This document shows, in pieces, positions 63,108 through 64,000 of a stretch of 64,000 bases of DNA. Where the stretch lies: the NCBI RefSeq assembly GCF_000313615.1, contig NZ_AMZQ01000001.1:310001-374000 (forward strand), in the 5' to 3' direction. The stretch is from Campylobacter showae CSUNSWCD. GTDB taxonomy: Bacteria > Campylobacterota > Campylobacteria > Campylobacterales > Campylobacteraceae. A program made the position numbers and the translations under genes. Position 1 is the stretch's first letter; each line of letters begins with the position of its first letter. The notes beneath the pieces are model-generated. The model saw only the letters and a program-made list of their open reading frames with translations. It made no database searches and had not been told where the DNA came from.

Positions 63108-64000
63108 TTGCTAGACGTTACGCTGGTAATGCTCGGAGCCGGAAGCTCCAGCCGTTTTGAAATGCCCGTTAAAAAGCAGTGGCTGCGCGTCGGAGGCGAT
63201 CCGCTATGGCTCTTTGCGGCTAAAAATTTAAGCTCGCACTATGCTTTTAAAGAGATAATCATCGCCTCAAACGAGGAAAAATATATGAGCAAATTTGCCC
63301 CAACGTATCGCTTCATAAAAGGCGGCGCGACGCGTCAAGAGAGCCTAAAAAACGCGCTTAAACTCGTTCAAAGCGAATACGTTTTGGTTAGCGACATCGC
63401 TCGTCCGATGATTAGCGCCGAGCTTTTCTCGCGCATCATAGGCGGCATCCAAAACGCCGACTGCGTCATACCTGCGCTAAAAGTGCCAGATACCGTTTAT
63501 CTGGGCTCCCAGGCCGTCGATAGAGAGCAAATCAAACTCATCCAGACTCCGCAGCTCTCGCGCACGGCAATGCTAAAAAGTGCGCTTGAATCGGGTCAAA
63601 TTTACACCGACGATAGCTCGGCGATAGCGGCTGCGGGCGGTAAAATTTGGTACGTGCAGGGCGATGAAAACGCTAGAAAAATCACATTTAAAGACGATCT
63701 TTCTAAAATTTGCGGGCTTGGCGCGCCGTTAAGCGAAATTTACGTGGGCAACGGCTTTGACGTGCATGCCTTTGAAGAAGAGAAAAAAGAGGGAAGTTTC
63801 GTAACAATCGGTGGCGAGAAAATCCCTTTTGAACGGAATTTAAAGGCCCACTCCGACGGCGACGTAGCTATCCACGCGCTCATCGACGCGATACTGGGAG
63901 CAGCCGGGCTGGGTGATATAGGCGAGCATTTCCCAGATACCGACGATAAATTTAAGGGCGCTGACTCTGCTATGTTACTAAAAGAAGCATATAGGCTCGT
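63108..64000 (+). CDS. ispDF: bifunctional IspD-IspF (partial, runs off the window)
   Basis: The TTG at 63108 follows AAAGGAG. The IspD part has [20 protein letters not shown] and [15 protein letters not shown]; the IspF part starts at [12 protein letters not shown] and continues [20 protein letters not shown], with [12 protein letters not shown]. The fusion makes MEP-pathway intermediates CDP-ME and MEcPP and is usual in epsilonproteobacteria. A TATAAT at 63074-63079 is a likely -10 box. The 3' end lies beyond the window. Confidence 0.95.
   Translation, partial: MLDVTLVMLGAGSSSRFEMPVKKQWLRVGGDPLWLFAAKNLSSHYAFKEIIIASNEEKYMSKFAPTYRFIKGGATRQESLKNALKLVQSEYVLVSDIARPMISAELFSRIIGGIQNADCVIPALKVPDTVYLGSQAVDREQIKLIQTPQLSRTAMLKSALESGQIYTDDSSAIAAAGGKIWYVQGDENARKITFKDDLSKICGLGAPLSEIYVGNGFDVHAFEEEKKEGSFVTIGGEKIPFERNLKAHSDGDVAIHALIDAILGAAGLGDIGEHFPDTDDKFKGADSAMLLKEAYRL

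Overview
The window looks like a chromosomal segment of a Campylobacter species of the oral, hydrogen-requiring type (C. showae/rectus/curvus/concisus relatives). The evidence is a frdCAB fumarate reductase operon, a napAGHBFLD nitrate reductase operon without napC, two Campylobacter-type major porins, a fused ispDF, a tmRNA whose tag reads ANNVNYAPAYAKAA, and heavy use of AAATTT-type words in and between genes. The species call is inference; no marker was searched.

Layout. 1-8.4 kb: end of yebC, a GNAT acetyltransferase, copper chaperone plus copA, a TorD-like protein, lgt and frdCAB. 8.6-19.2 kb: a ~10.6 kb integrative element in the 3' end of ssrA, bounded by 40-bp direct repeats. From the ssrA side it carries a tyrosine integrase, an AlpA-type regulator, a run of small overlapping genes, a KilAC-domain antirepressor, a Rep-like protein, an NYN nuclease, a non-coding core with three 30-bp iterons and a DnaA box, a lone plus-strand repressor, a second run of small genes including a possible small terminase, and a toxin-antitoxin pair. 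It has no capsid, portal, large-terminase or conjugation genes, so it looks like a phage satellite or an integrated plasmid-like element.

19.2-30.2 kb: ssrA, an HPt protein, panB, a Sel1-repeat protein, ruvB, small secreted proteins (a DUF1566 pair and a lipoprotein operon), an AI-2E-family permease, an OprD-like porin and two decayed genes (a lipoprotein and a ClbS/DfsB-type gene). 30.2-38.2 kb: the nap operon and two surface or secreted proteins. 38.4-43.1 kb: two paralogous porins flanking a cytochrome c, a decayed 1-kb stretch, and dps. 43.8-50.0 kb: pgi-galU, then a probable anaerobic haem-use operon (ABC exporter, DUF2470 protein, HemN/HmuW-like radical SAM enzyme, flavodoxin). 50.1-57.3 kb: IMPACT-family protein, msrAB, ABC-F ATPase, SPL-like radical SAM protein, alpha/beta hydrolase, and a frameshifted yagU. 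57.4-64 kb: two unknown proteins, UPF0210 and ACT proteins, an Mrp/ApbC Fe-S carrier, thiC, and the start of ispDF.

How the parts fit. The frd, nap and cytochrome genes describe anaerobic respiration on fumarate and nitrate, with lgt, TorD-like and Tat-type signals supporting export and cofactor loading. Copper export, Dps and MsrAB handle metal and oxidative stress. The most unusual content is in the ssrA element: two separate control regions each hold boxes repeated at exactly 32-bp steps, there is a compact iteron/DnaA-box core, and 12-bp integrase arm-type sites lie inside both ends. Outside it, three copies of a ~250-280 bp non-coding repeat with ~40-bp inverted ends lie at 46.0, 51.0 and 52.6 kb.
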